From PFL35 sp041550515 (GTDB lineage: Archaea; Thermoplasmatota; E2; DHVEG-1): a stretch of 64,000 bases of DNA. The notes beneath the pieces were generated by a model. That model did no database searches. It was not told the DNA's origin and worked only from the letters and a program-made list of their open reading frames with translations. Position numbers and translations under genes: made by a program. Location of the stretch: contig JBFEOQ010000002.1 in NCBI GenBank assembly GCA_041550515.1, positions 1 through 64,000 of the forward strand, in the 5' to 3' direction. Shown in pieces: positions 50,093-58,938 of the stretch. Position 1 is the stretch's first letter. Each line of letters opens with the position of its first letter.

Positions 50093-50947
50093 CTAATTAC
50101 TAAAATCATAAAATCCTTTTCCTGTTTTTCTCCCTAATTGTCCTGCTTGTACCATCTTTTTTAGTAGTGGACAAGGTCTGTATTTTGAGTCATTGAATCC
50201 TTCATATAGCACCATCATAATATTTAGTACTACATCAAGACCTATAAGATCAGCAAGCTCTAAAGGTCCCATTGGATGATTCATACCCAATTTCATTACT
50301 TTGTCAATGTTTTCCACAGAACCGATTCCCTCCATATAACAATATATCGCTTCATTTATCATTGGCATTAAAAGTCGGTTACTAACGAAACCTGGACCAT
50401 CATTAACTTCAACAGGAATTTTTTTCATTTTCTCAGATATATTTTTTATAATCTTTGTCGTTTCATTATCAGTTTTTAAACCTCGAATTACTTCAACAAG
50501 TTTCATCAATGGTACAGGATTCATGAAATGCATACCAATGAATTTTTCTGGTCTATTTGTTATAGATGCAAGGTCTGTAATAGGAATTGTGCTTGTGTTA
50601 CTAGCGAGAATGCAATCTTTTTTACATATGGTGTCAAGTTTTTTGAAAAGATCTTTTTTAACTTTTATGTTTTCAAAAATTGCTTCGATTACAAGATCCA
50701 CGTCTTTTAAATCTTGGAGTATTATAGTTACTTTAATTTTGTTTTTTATTTCTTCCTTAGTTTCTTTTGTAATTCTTCCTTTTTCAATACTTTTGTCTAA
50801 AAATCTTTCAATTTTACCTAGACCTTTTTGAACATAATCCTTTTTAACATCATGCATAACTACTTCAAATCCTGCTTGTGCTGAGACAAGTGCTATTCCA
50901 TGTCCCATCTGACCTGCGCCAATAACACCTATTTTTTTTACGTTCAT
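50093..50947 (-). CDS. hbd: 3-hydroxybutyryl-CoA dehydrogenase
   Basis: A 284-residue NAD(P)-dependent 3-hydroxyacyl-CoA dehydrogenase. Rossmann motif GVIGAGQMGHGIA, the SNTSTIPITDLA serine and FIGMHFMNPVPLMKLVEVI with the catalytic histidine are clear, and the C-terminal domain has NDGPGFVSNRLL. GGAGG upstream identifies the ATG at 50947, one base after the thiolase stop; the longer open frame to 50965 would overlap thiolase. Confidence 0.94.
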   Translation of the reverse strand: MNVKKIGVIGAGQMGHGIALVSAQAGFEVVMHDVKKDYVQKGLGKIERFLDKSIEKGRITKETKEEIKNKIKVTIILQDLKDVDLVIEAIFENIKVKKDLFKKLDTICKKDCILASNTSTIPITDLASITNRPEKFIGMHFMNPVPLMKLVEVIRGLKTDNETTKIIKNISEKMKKIPVEVNDGPGFVSNRLLMPMINEAIYCYMEGIGSVENIDKVMKLGMNHPMGPLELADLIGLDVVLNIMMVLYEGFNDSKYRPCPLLKKMVQAGQLGRKTGKGFYDFSN

Positions 50948-50948
50948 T

Positions 50949-52133
50949 TTATGCCTCCCTTTCAATTATCATAGAAACTGCATTTCCCCCTCCTAGACAA
51001 ATTGTTGCTAGACCACGTTTCTTATTCATTTTATTCATTGCATGTGTAAGTGTAATAAGAATACGTGAACCACTATTTCCAATTGGATGACCAATTGCCA
51101 CTGCTCCCCCATGTACATTAAATTTTTCTTTAGGAATTTTAAAATGTTTCATTACTGCAAGACTTGCCGAAGAAAATGCTTCGTTGTGTTCTATTAGATC
51201 AATATCGTCGATTTTAAGGTTTATTTTTTTTAATAAGTTTGTAACCCCCGGGATTGGTGCTTCCATAACAAATTCTGGTTTGACTCCAAAGGTATTATAT
51301 GCTTTAATTGTAGCAAGAGGTTTTAAACCAAGCTCTTTTGCTTTGTCTTTACTCATGACAACAGTTGCAGATGCCCCGTCAGTAATCTGAGATGAGTTTC
51401 CTGCTGTGACAACTCCATCTTTTTTGAAAAAAGGTCTAAGTTTTGCTAAGCTCTTAATAGTTGTTCCTGGTCTAATACCATCATCTTTATCAAATATAAT
51501 AGCTTCACTTTTTTTCTGAGGTATTTTAATTGGAACTATTTCATCATTGAAATACCCTTTTTCTGTTGCATGATGTGCTTTTTGATGACTCCATGCTGCA
51601 AACTCATCTATTTCTTCACGTTTCAAATTATATCTCTCAGCAATTATTTCACCAGTCATCCCCATATGAAAATTGTTATAAACATCCCATAGTCCATCAT
51701 TTACCATTAAATCTACAACTTTGTCATCAAACATTCTCAATCCATATCTAGCTTTAGGAAGAGAATAAGGACAATTACTCATACTTTCCATTCCACCCGC
51801 AACAATAATTTCTGCATCCTCACATTTTATTGCTTGAGCTGCAAGAACAACTGCTTTTAAACTAGAGCCACAAACTTTATCAACATGAAGAGCACCTGCT
51901 TCATAGGGGATACCTGCACCAATTGCAGCTTGACGTGCGACATTTTGACCAAGACCTGCAGCAACAACACATCCCATAATAACTTCATTAACATCTTTTG
52001 GATTAATACTTGCTTTTTTAACTGCTTCCTGAATTACAATACTTCCAAGTTGGGGTGCTGAAAAATCCTTTAAGGCACCAGAAAACTTACCTTGAGCAGT
52101 TCTAACACCAGATACAATTACTACATCTTTCAT
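50949..52133 (-). CDS. Acetyl-CoA acetyltransferase (thiolase)
   Basis: A 394-residue type II thiolase condensing two acetyl-CoA or cleaving acetoacetyl-CoA. Nucleophile cysteine is in HVDKVCGSSLKAV, catalytic histidine in HGGAVAIGHPIGNSG, and second cysteine in ATICLGGGNAVSMI. GGAGGAGG places the start at 52133 (the frame is open to a TTG at 52151). It is the first gene of the C4-CoA operon. This is a true thiolase rather than the archaeal mevalonate-type, as judged by the two cysteines. Confidence 0.94.
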   Translation of the reverse strand: MKDVVIVSGVRTAQGKFSGALKDFSAPQLGSIVIQEAVKKASINPKDVNEVIMGCVVAAGLGQNVARQAAIGAGIPYEAGALHVDKVCGSSLKAVVLAAQAIKCEDAEIIVAGGMESMSNCPYSLPKARYGLRMFDDKVVDLMVNDGLWDVYNNFHMGMTGEIIAERYNLKREEIDEFAAWSHQKAHHATEKGYFNDEIVPIKIPQKKSEAIIFDKDDGIRPGTTIKSLAKLRPFFKKDGVVTAGNSSQITDGASATVVMSKDKAKELGLKPLATIKAYNTFGVKPEFVMEAPIPGVTNLLKKINLKIDDIDLIEHNEAFSSASLAVMKHFKIPKEKFNVHGGAVAIGHPIGNSGSRILITLTHAMNKMNKKRGLATICLGGGNAVSMIIEREA

Positions 52134-52224
52134 GAATATTGCCTCCTCCAAATATAGAAAAGTAAAATCACCAATAAAATCTTAATTTAAATATTTTTCA
52201 AAAAATTTGAAAACCAATAAAGTG

Positions 52225-52884
52225 TTATTTAACAAAAACATTTAATGAACATATATTTCCAAGTTTTGCTTCAATTTTATCTCCTCTTTTAATTTCTCCA
52301 ACACCTTCAGGTGTTCCTGTCATTATCATATCACCCGGTTGGAGAGTCATAATACTTGAGACAAACTCAATTATTTCATCAATTGTATAGATCAAATATT
52401 TTGTATTAGAAATCTGGCGTAATTTACCATTAACTTTTAACCAAATATCTAAATTATGAGGATCATTTATTTTTTCCTTTAAAATAATATTACTTATAGG
52501 TGCAAATGTATCGAATCCTTTTGCAATACTCCAGGGCCAACCATTTTTCTTTGCTACAGATTGAATGTCACGTGCTGTTATATCTAAACCTAAGCAATAA
52601 CCTAAAATATAATCCATTGCATCTATTCTTTTTACTTTACAACATTTTTCACCGAAAACAACACATAGTTCTACTTCATGATGAACACTTTTTGAAATAC
52701 TTGGTATTACTATCGATTCATTATTAAAAATAACAGAACTAGAGGGTTTTAAAAAAAGAATGGGTTTTTCTGTAATCTTTGTATTCATCTCTATTGCATG
52801 TTTATGATAAGTTCTCGCAAGACAAACTAATTTACCAATGGTCAATTTTTTTTTTATTCCACCACTAAAGATATAATTTGGCAT
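52225..52884 (-). CDS. Fumarylacetoacetate hydrolase-family protein
   Basis: A 219-residue FAH-domain enzyme. Metal ligands lie in SVHHEVELCVVFG and further in the fold; GYCLGLDITARDIQ and GDMIMTGTPEGVGEI are signature segments. The family covers acylpyruvases, oxaloacetate decarboxylases and hydratases of aromatic or sugar catabolism. The small single-domain form resembles acylpyruvase/oxaloacetate-decarboxylase types. The substrate cannot be assigned. It is divergent from the glycine decarboxylase genes. Confidence 0.85.
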   Translation of the reverse strand: MPNYIFSGGIKKKLTIGKLVCLARTYHKHAIEMNTKITEKPILFLKPSSSVIFNNESIVIPSISKSVHHEVELCVVFGEKCCKVKRIDAMDYILGYCLGLDITARDIQSVAKKNGWPWSIAKGFDTFAPISNIILKEKINDPHNLDIWLKVNGKLRQISNTKYLIYTIDEIIEFVSSIMTLQPGDMIMTGTPEGVGEIKRGDKIEAKLGNICSLNVFVK

Positions 52885-52967
52885 AAATTACGAAATAATA
52901 ATTATGATATTAAAGTTTACAATAAAATTATTTAATAAATTATTAATACCCTGATTTGAGAATTTTA

Positions 52968-54311
52968 ATGAAATTTATACCAAACTTAGAACTCAAAAAA
53001 GAAATGCTAAGAGATATTAACATTAAAAGAATTGATGAATTATTTTCTGATATTCCCAAAAAAATAAAAATAAAAGAATTAAATTTACCAAAAAACATTT
53101 CTCAACAAGAAACTGAGAAAATAATGAGAAATATTGCTAAAAAAAATAAATCATGTAATGAATTTCTATGTTTTTTAGGGGGAGGTATTAAGAATCATTA
53201 TATACCTCCAATTGTTAAATCAATAATATCTCGTTCAGAATTTTATACATCTTATACACCTTATCAAGCAGAAGCAAGTCAAGGTTTTTTACAGGCTATG
53301 TTTGAGTATCAAAGTATGATTGCAGAACTTACAGGTATGGATGTATCTAATTGTTCTTTATATGATGGTGTCACTAGCCTATCTGAAGCTGTATTAATGT
53401 GTACACGTATTACAAAACGAAATTCATTTGTTATCGCAAGTAATATCTCCTGGGAAAAAAAATCTGTTCTTAAAAATTATATTCTTGGTCCAAATGTAAA
53501 TATTAAAGAGATACCTTTTGATGAAAAAACAGGTAAAATTAATATTAAGGATCTGGAAAAAAATGTTAACGAAAATACAGCTGGTGTTTATATAGAAAAT
53601 CCAAACTTTTTTGGCATTTTTGAAGAAGATATAGAACGTATTCATAAAATAATAAAAGGTGTAGGTTCTCTGTTTGTTGTAGGAGTCGATCCATTATCTC
53701 TAGGTATTACAAAACCACCAGGCGAATATGGTGCTGATATTGTTATTGGTGAAGGGCGTGTTTTTGGTAATCTTATGGATTTTGGTGGATGTGGTCTTGG
53801 TATTTTTTCTTGTAAAAAGGATTATGTTCGTCAAATACCAGGTCGTATTATTGGCTTAACTTCTGATAATGATGGTAAGCGTGGTTTTTGTATGACTCTA
53901 CAAACTCGTGAACAGCATATACGTCGTGAAAAAGCTACTAGTAATATTTGTACAAATGAAGGTTTATGCTCACTTAGTGCTGTAGTTTATCTTTCATGGC
54001 TTGGTGGTAAAGGGTTATATGAACTAGCGAAAAAAAATCTTGAAAAATCACATAAGCTTGCAGATATGATTAATAAGCTTGATGGTTTTTCTATTAGATT
54101 TTCAGGTTTACATTTCAATGAATTTGTAATTAAATGTAAAAACAAACCAGATAATATTATTAAAAAACTTTTAGCAAAAGATATTCAAATTGGACCAGTG
54201 CTTAGTAAACATTTTAACAATCTTCACGATTGTATATCTGTTGGTGTTACGGAATCACATACTACTGAAGATATAGAAAAACTTGTATCTATTTTAAAGG
54301 AGGTAGGTTAA
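52968..54311 (+). CDS. gcvPA: Glycine dehydrogenase (decarboxylating), subunit 1
   Basis: A 447-residue N-terminal half of the split P protein. It shows GGGIKNHYIPPIVKSI, YTPYQAEASQGFLQAMFEYQ, the DGVTSLSEA segment and FGGCGLGIFSC. An in-frame TTG at 52956 is possible, but the ATG at 52968 is about 30 bases after a TATA-like tttaataaatt, fitting a leaderless start. It forms the PLP enzyme with the next gene. The H and T proteins are not in the window. Confidence 0.94.
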   Translation: MKFIPNLELKKEMLRDINIKRIDELFSDIPKKIKIKELNLPKNISQQETEKIMRNIAKKNKSCNEFLCFLGGGIKNHYIPPIVKSIISRSEFYTSYTPYQAEASQGFLQAMFEYQSMIAELTGMDVSNCSLYDGVTSLSEAVLMCTRITKRNSFVIASNISWEKKSVLKNYILGPNVNIKEIPFDEKTGKINIKDLEKNVNENTAGVYIENPNFFGIFEEDIERIHKIIKGVGSLFVVGVDPLSLGITKPPGEYGADIVIGEGRVFGNLMDFGGCGLGIFSCKKDYVRQIPGRIIGLTSDNDGKRGFCMTLQTREQHIRREKATSNICTNEGLCSLSAVVYLSWLGGKGLYELAKKNLEKSHKLADMINKLDGFSIRFSGLHFNEFVIKCKNKPDNIIKKLLAKDIQIGPVLSKHFNNLHDCISVGVTESHTTEDIEKLVSILKEVG

Positions 54312-54313
54312 TC

Positions 54314-55756
54314 TTGTTTAAATTTGCACTTCATGAAGAGCCTTTAATTAACGAACTTGTATGCTGTACATCAGAAAAAATTGAAGATATTAAAGATATT
54401 CCATTAGAACTTCAAAAGAGAAACACATCTCTTATTCCTAATCTTGATGAAACACAAGTAGTTCGTCATTTTCATCGTCTCAGTCAGATGAATTTTGGGA
54501 TTGATACTGGTATGTATCCACTTGGTTCATGTACTATGAAATATAATCCTAAAATTTGTGAACAGATAGCAACCTGGGAGAAATTTACTTATACTCACCC
54601 CTGTCAGCATATTTCAACGGTTCAGGGGAATCTACATATAATGTTTGAACTTGAGAGAATGCTTTGTGAAATAGCTGGTATGGATTGTTTTTGTCTACAA
54701 CCAGCAGCTGGTGCTCAAGGAGAATTTTTAGGTCTTCTATTAACAAAGGCTTATCACAAATATAATAACGATAGTAAACGAAATGAAGTAATTCTCCCAG
54801 ATACTGCTCATGGAACGAATCCAGCTAGTGCTACAATGGCAGGCTATAAAATAATTGAGATACCATCTACTAACCAAGGCACAGTGGATTTAAATGCACT
54901 TGAAAAAACTTTATCTGAAAAAACAGCTTGTTTTATGCTTACAAATCCAAATACTCTTGGTATTTTTGAATCAGATATATTTGAAATTCAAAAAATGGTT
55001 CATAAATCAGGAGCACTTTTATATTACGATGGAGCTAATATGAATGCTATTATGGGTAAAACACGTCCAGGTGATATGGGTTTTGATATAATTCATTTAA
55101 ATCTTCATAAAACATTTTCAGCTCCTCATGGTGGTGGAGGTCCGGGAAGTGGTCCAGTTGGTGTAAAAATGAAACTTGAAAAGTTTCTACCAGTTCCTCG
55201 TATTGATAAAAATAATGATGGTGAGTACATATTTGATTATGATGCACCTGAGTCTATTGGAAAAATATTAAATTACTATGGTAATTTTTCAGTTATTTTA
55301 AAAGCTTATATTTATATACTTATGATGGGTGGAGATGGTCTTTGTCAGACATCAGAAATAGCTGTTTTGAACTCTAATTATATGATGAAAAAGATTTTAG
55401 ATAGTGGTAAGTATGAAATACCATTTAAAAACTTAAGAAAACATGAATTTGTAATAAGTTGTGATAATCTGAAAAAAGAAAAAAATATTCGTGCGATGGA
55501 TGTAGCAAAACGATTGTTAGATAAAGGTATGCATCCACCTACAACTTATTTTCCACTTATTGTAAAAGAAGCATTAATGATTGAACCAACTGAATCTGAA
55601 TCAAAAAAAGACCTTGATAGATATATTACAACTCTTGTTAAAATTGCTGATGAAAAACCAGAAATTGTTAAAAATGCACCTATTAATACTCCAACAAAAC
55701 GTTTAGATGAAGTAAATGCAACTAAAAACCAAATTCTTACATGGAAGATGATTTAG
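54314..55756 (+). CDS. gcvPB: Glycine dehydrogenase (decarboxylating), subunit 2
   Basis: A 480-residue C-terminal half of the P protein that carries PLP. Cofactor lysine lies in IIHLNLHKTFSAPHGGGGPG, with PLGSCTMKYNP, QPAAGAQGEFLG and ADTAHGTNPAS-type segments (here PDTAHGTNPASATMAGYK). Translation starts at TTG 54314 after AGGAGGT near 54298. It converges with a small membrane protein gene, overlapping it by four bases. Confidence 0.94.
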   Translation: MFKFALHEEPLINELVCCTSEKIEDIKDIPLELQKRNTSLIPNLDETQVVRHFHRLSQMNFGIDTGMYPLGSCTMKYNPKICEQIATWEKFTYTHPCQHISTVQGNLHIMFELERMLCEIAGMDCFCLQPAAGAQGEFLGLLLTKAYHKYNNDSKRNEVILPDTAHGTNPASATMAGYKIIEIPSTNQGTVDLNALEKTLSEKTACFMLTNPNTLGIFESDIFEIQKMVHKSGALLYYDGANMNAIMGKTRPGDMGFDIIHLNLHKTFSAPHGGGGPGSGPVGVKMKLEKFLPVPRIDKNNDGEYIFDYDAPESIGKILNYYGNFSVILKAYIYILMMGGDGLCQTSEIAVLNSNYMMKKILDSGKYEIPFKNLRKHEFVISCDNLKKEKNIRAMDVAKRLLDKGMHPPTTYFPLIVKEALMIEPTESESKKDLDRYITTLVKIADEKPEIVKNAPINTPTKRLDEVNATKNQILTWKMI

Positions 55757-55959
55757 TCTTCTTTTTTATCCATTAGTGATAGGATAAAACCTAGTATTCC
55801 TGGAATAATAAGAACTATTGCTAGGGAGTAAATTCCAATATCATAAATTACACCATATTTTATAATCCAAAATAACCAAATTCCTATTCCTGCTATTAAA
55901 AAGAGAATAGATAGTATCGTATAAAAATTAAAATTTTTTTTATTTATTTTAATCATCAT
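55753..55959 (-). CDS. Small two-segment membrane protein, unknown
   Basis: A 68-residue protein with a basic N-terminus and two hydrophobic segments (about 12-33 and 40-60), ending LSLMDKKED. GGTGA lies five bases before the first ATG (a second ATG follows directly). It is the convergent neighbour of gcvPB. No family is recognised. Confidence 0.65.
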   Translation of the reverse strand: MMIKINKKNFNFYTILSILFLIAGIGIWLFWIIKYGVIYDIGIYSLAIVLIIPGILGFILSLMDKKED

Positions 55960-55985
55960 TTTTCACCATTTTTATTTTTAAGTGA

Positions 55986-56124
55986 TGGGGGTACTGGGAT
56001 TTGAACCCAGATCGGCGGGTCTCTTCTTAGGTCATCGCTCCAGTTATTCATCACCTTTCAGATGACCCTCTTATAATCATTCCTAACTGGAGCCCACAAT
56101 GATGCCGGGTTACACCATACCCCC
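55986..56124 (-). tRNA. tRNA-Trp (anticodon CCA) with intron
   Basis: Exon 1 is 56124-56087 and exon 2 is 56020-55986, giving a 73-base mature tRNA. The acceptor GGGGGTA pairs with TACCCCC with discriminator A. The D arm keeps A14, G18G19 and A21, the anticodon stem is GTGGG/CCCGC around CTCCAGA, and the T arm is CTGGG TTCAAAT CCCAG. The 66-base intron interrupts at 37/38; a G at both junctions makes the exact cut ambiguous by one base without changing the mature sequence. It lies 14 bases downstream of eL41 on the same strand. Confidence 0.93.
56021..56086 (-). ncRNA. tRNA-Trp intron acting as box C/D 2'-O-methylation guide
   Basis: In intron coordinates, box C is ATGATTA (7-13), D' is CTGA (26-29), C' is GTGATGA (33-39) and D is a variant ATGA (52-55). 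The guide before D pairs over nine bases with the exon 1/intron junction, and its fifth base faces C34 of the anticodon. The guide before D' pairs over five bases with G37-C41, its fifth base facing nucleotide 39. The same two targets (34 and 39) are known for the tRNA-Trp intron guide in Haloferax and Pyrococcus. Termini TTAGG/CCTAA pair to close the intron. Confidence 0.85.
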
Positions 56125-56138
56125 ATAAATATTTATCG

Positions 56139-56237
56139 TTATTTCCTTCTTGCTCTCTTTTCTCGTCTCATTCTTTTCTTTCGCCATTTCCATCGCATTT
56201 TATGTCTTTTTTTCCAGACTCTAGAACTACGTTTCAT
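56139..56237 (-). CDS. rpl41e: Ribosomal protein L41e (eL41)
   Basis: A 32-residue, extremely basic peptide from ATG 56237 to TAA 56141-56139, with GAGGA eight bases before the start. The core MRWKWRKKRMRREKRARRK matches the eL41 pattern; eL41 is the smallest ribosomal protein, at the subunit interface bridge. The first twelve residues (MKRSSRVWKKRH) extend the usual form; starting at the inner Met would give the classical length but has no binding site. tRNA-Trp follows 14 bases later, probably on the same transcript. Confidence 0.88.
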   Translation of the reverse strand: MKRSSRVWKKRHKMRWKWRKKRMRREKRARRK

Positions 56238-56386
56238 AATATTTTTCCTCTAAGGTTATAGCTTGCCCTAAATAAATTCTTATATTTAATGGTTTTTGGA
56301 AAAATCTAAACTATACTTTTTGATATATCTAATTTATATAGAGTAGTTTTATTATTGATTAATAAATTTAAAAGTATTTTTTTTTT

Positions 56387-56731
56387 TTAATTCTTTTTTG
56401 TTTTTTTATCCATCCAAACATATTTGCATCGAGTGCAGTACCACCCCAATGAAACCCATTTTTGTTTACCATACTTTGGATTTATATGTCTATATAATCT
56501 AACAAGTTTTAAGCTGCATTTTGGACATTTTTCATGATATTTATCTTCATATAACTCATTTCCAATTTTGTAAATGAGGGTTTCTGCTGCAACATTATAT
56601 GTATATCCACAGTTAATACAAGTCCATGCAGTTGGGATCCAAGCTCTTTTTCCATCGAAACTTTTATTTAGGTATAATTTTACAGCTTTAGAAGTGCATT
56701 CAGGACATTTTTTCCTAATTTTTATCACCAC
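56387..56731 (-). CDS. Tandem zinc-ribbon protein
   Basis: A 114-residue protein made of two similar zinc ribbons: CPECTSK with CINCGYT, then CPKCSLK with CTRCKYV, each unit ending in an aromatic-rich WxxCxxCxY strand. The internal duplication is clear by eye. It starts four bases after the histidine kinase stop, so the two are very likely co-transcribed. It could bind nucleic acid or act as a partner of the kinase. No named family is recognised. Confidence 0.78.
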   Translation of the reverse strand: MVIKIRKKCPECTSKAVKLYLNKSFDGKRAWIPTAWTCINCGYTYNVAAETLIYKIGNELYEDKYHEKCPKCSLKLVRLYRHINPKYGKQKWVSLGWYCTRCKYVWMDKKTKKN

Positions 56732-56735
56732 TAAT

Positions 56736-58349
56736 TTATTTTGCTAAATTTACTTTCATTTTATGAAGATATGGAATTTCTATATAGAATATACTTCCTT
56801 TTCCTACTTGGCTTTCAACCCATATTTTCCCATTATGCTTTTGGATTATATTACGGCATATAAAAAGACCTAAGCCTGTTCCTTCGTTTTTCCTATCATC
56901 TCCTGTATATGCTTGATAAAATTTATTAAATATTTTTTTATGGTCATCTTTATATATTCCTATACCAGAATCTGTTATGGATATCAAAATATGATTTTTT
57001 TTCTGTTTTGCGATTATTCCTATTGAACCGCTATCTGTAAATTTTAAAGCATTTACTAATAAATTTTTAAGAACTTGCTCAAGTCTATATTTATCACCTA
57101 ATATGTCTGGTAGATCTTTTGGTATGTTTGTTATTAATTTCAATTCTTTTTGTTTTACTGCTGGTTTCATGTCCTCAGCTACTTCATATAATATTTCCAC
57201 TAATGATATTTTCTCCATATCAAAACGCATAGTATCTGTATCAAGTCTTGATACATCGAGTATATCATTTACTAGATTTAATAATCTTTCAGAGTTTCTA
57301 AGACTTATTTTAGCCCAATTTTTTATTTTTTCATTAGACTCTTTATCTGATATTATTAGTTCAAGATAACCTTTTATTGGTGCAACAGGTGATTTGAGTT
57401 CATGTGCTGCAATGTTCATAAATTCTGTTTTTAATTTTTCTGATTTTTTGAGTTCATCTTCAATCTTTCTTCGTTCTGTTATATCCCGTATTGTAAGAAC
57501 AATTCCTGCAAATTCGCCTTCTTTTTTAAAAGAAGCTACATTAACTTCTATTGGAACTATTTGACCATTTGTTTGCACTAGTTCTAATTCTACATTTTCA
57601 ATTTTTTTATCTTTTTTACGTGTTTCTAGAAATATCTGTTGGAAGAGATAAACAGAATCTTTAGATAGATATTCACGTAATAATGTCGCTAGAATCTGAT
57701 TTTTATTTCTATTTAACATCTTTTCAAAAGATGGATTGACATATGTTAGTCTTCCAAGAGGATCAATTGTTATTACTCCATCAGCAGTTGTCTCTGCAAG
57801 AATCCTATATTTCTCTTCAAGTTTTATAAGTTCTTTCCATTTTTCCTGACGTTGAGTTATATCCTTACCACGTAATAATACTCCTTTGATGTTCTCATTA
57901 TTATAAATTCGATCTATTGAAAAAAGAAAATCGTATCTAACTCCGTTATTGGTTTTTATTTCAGTCTCATAATCTATTACATCGCTACCATTGACTGCTA
58001 ATTCAATTGCATTTGTATGTTTTTCAATATCTTCTTGTTTGAAAAAATTTTTTAGGATTGATATTTTTTTACCTAATACCTCTTGTTTTTTAATGTTAAG
58101 TAAATTAATTATTGCATTATTTATTTCTAATATTATCCCATTTTCTATATACAGCATTAGATCGCTTGTACCTTCAAAAATATCTTTAAATTTTTGTTCA
58201 AATGCATTTATCTCTGATTTTTTTTTATCTATATTATTCTCTTTTTTGTATTTATTATCATTGTCTAGACTTATCTGTAAATTAGATCTTAAAAGACCGA
58301 GTTTTTCTGCGTGTCTTAACTCATTAACTATAGTATGTTCATTTTTCAT
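56736..58349 (-). CDS. Cytosolic PAS-domain sensor histidine kinase
   Basis: A 537-residue kinase with no membrane segment. It has two PAS domains (about residues 52-168 and 180-295, the latter ending IRDITERRKIEDEL), a HisKA dimerisation helix with the phospho-histidine in NIAAHELKSPVAP, and an ATPase domain with N-box VLKNLLVNALKF, DSGIGI and GTGLGLFICRNI. There is no receiver domain, and no response regulator is nearby, as often seen in archaea. Its partner may be unlinked, or the downstream zinc-ribbon protein may be involved. Confidence 0.92.
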   Translation of the reverse strand: MKNEHTIVNELRHAEKLGLLRSNLQISLDNDNKYKKENNIDKKKSEINAFEQKFKDIFEGTSDLMLYIENGIILEINNAIINLLNIKKQEVLGKKISILKNFFKQEDIEKHTNAIELAVNGSDVIDYETEIKTNNGVRYDFLFSIDRIYNNENIKGVLLRGKDITQRQEKWKELIKLEEKYRILAETTADGVITIDPLGRLTYVNPSFEKMLNRNKNQILATLLREYLSKDSVYLFQQIFLETRKKDKKIENVELELVQTNGQIVPIEVNVASFKKEGEFAGIVLTIRDITERRKIEDELKKSEKLKTEFMNIAAHELKSPVAPIKGYLELIISDKESNEKIKNWAKISLRNSERLLNLVNDILDVSRLDTDTMRFDMEKISLVEILYEVAEDMKPAVKQKELKLITNIPKDLPDILGDKYRLEQVLKNLLVNALKFTDSGSIGIIAKQKKNHILISITDSGIGIYKDDHKKIFNKFYQAYTGDDRKNEGTGLGLFICRNIIQKHNGKIWVESQVGKGSIFYIEIPYLHKMKVNLAK

Positions 58350-58545
58350 TTATAAAACCTTATAAAACAGAATAAATTTCACTAAATTCGGTAAGTAAGC
58401 ACTAAAAAGAATATTTATATATTTTTTTTTAAAATTCTTTTTGCATCCCATTCCACATCCCTGAATCAAAGCTAAATATAAATTTTTTAATTAAAGAATA
58501 GAATGTAGTTTTTAGTATATTAATTAATTGTTAGTTATAAACATA

Positions 58546-58620
58546 CGGACGTGGCGGGATTCGAACCCGCGAACTCCGGCTTAGAAGGCCGGTGCCATAT
58601 CCAGGCTAAGCCACACGCCC
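58546..58620 (-). tRNA. tRNA-Arg (anticodon TCT)
   Basis: A 75-base cloverleaf on the minus strand. Acceptor GGGCGTG pairs with CACGTCC (one G-U), the discriminator is G, the anticodon stem CCGGC/GCCGG encloses CTTCTAA, and the T arm is GCGGG TTCGAAT CCCGC. No intron. It lies downstream of rpoN on the same strand. Confidence 0.95.
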
Positions 58621-58706
58621 AATTTCTTCAAACTATACAATTATGTTATGCTTGGTATATTATAAAAATAGATAAAAATTTGGATTTAAAAATCCAAATT
58701 GTTGAA

Positions 58707-58931
58707 TTATTCGTAGGGTGCAGATTCACCTATTAGTTCTACATGCGTCAAAATCATACGTCTACAGCAATATCTATCAATACCTAGTTCATCGAGCATT
58801 TGTTTAGGTGTTTCTTTAGGTTTCTCACCAGCATCTAATGATTTTTTGTAGACGTCATATCGCTTAATATATTCTTCAAATGCATCTCCAATAATTTTTC
58901 CACAAGTAAAACATCTAACCGGTATGATCAT
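58707..58931 (-). CDS. rpoN: DNA-directed RNA polymerase subunit N (RpoN/Rpb10)
   Basis: A 74-residue zinc-binding polymerase assembly subunit. The signature MIIPVRCFTCGKIIGDAFEEY opens the protein and IDRYCCRRMILTHVELI closes the CX2C...CC zinc site. The open frame extends to 59042 inside S9, but GGTGA upstream of the ATG at 58931 and the family start define the gene. It is last in the L18e-L13-S9-rpoN operon. Confidence 0.95.
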   Translation of the reverse strand: MIIPVRCFTCGKIIGDAFEEYIKRYDVYKKSLDAGEKPKETPKQMLDELGIDRYCCRRMILTHVELIGESAPYE

Positions 58932-58938
58932 AAAATCT

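Noticed and set aside
50523..50831. A 102-codon plus-strand frame within the 3-hydroxybutyryl-CoA dehydrogenase gene
   Set aside because: The opposite strand encodes a clear enzyme with all catalytic motifs, and this frame has no recognisable features.
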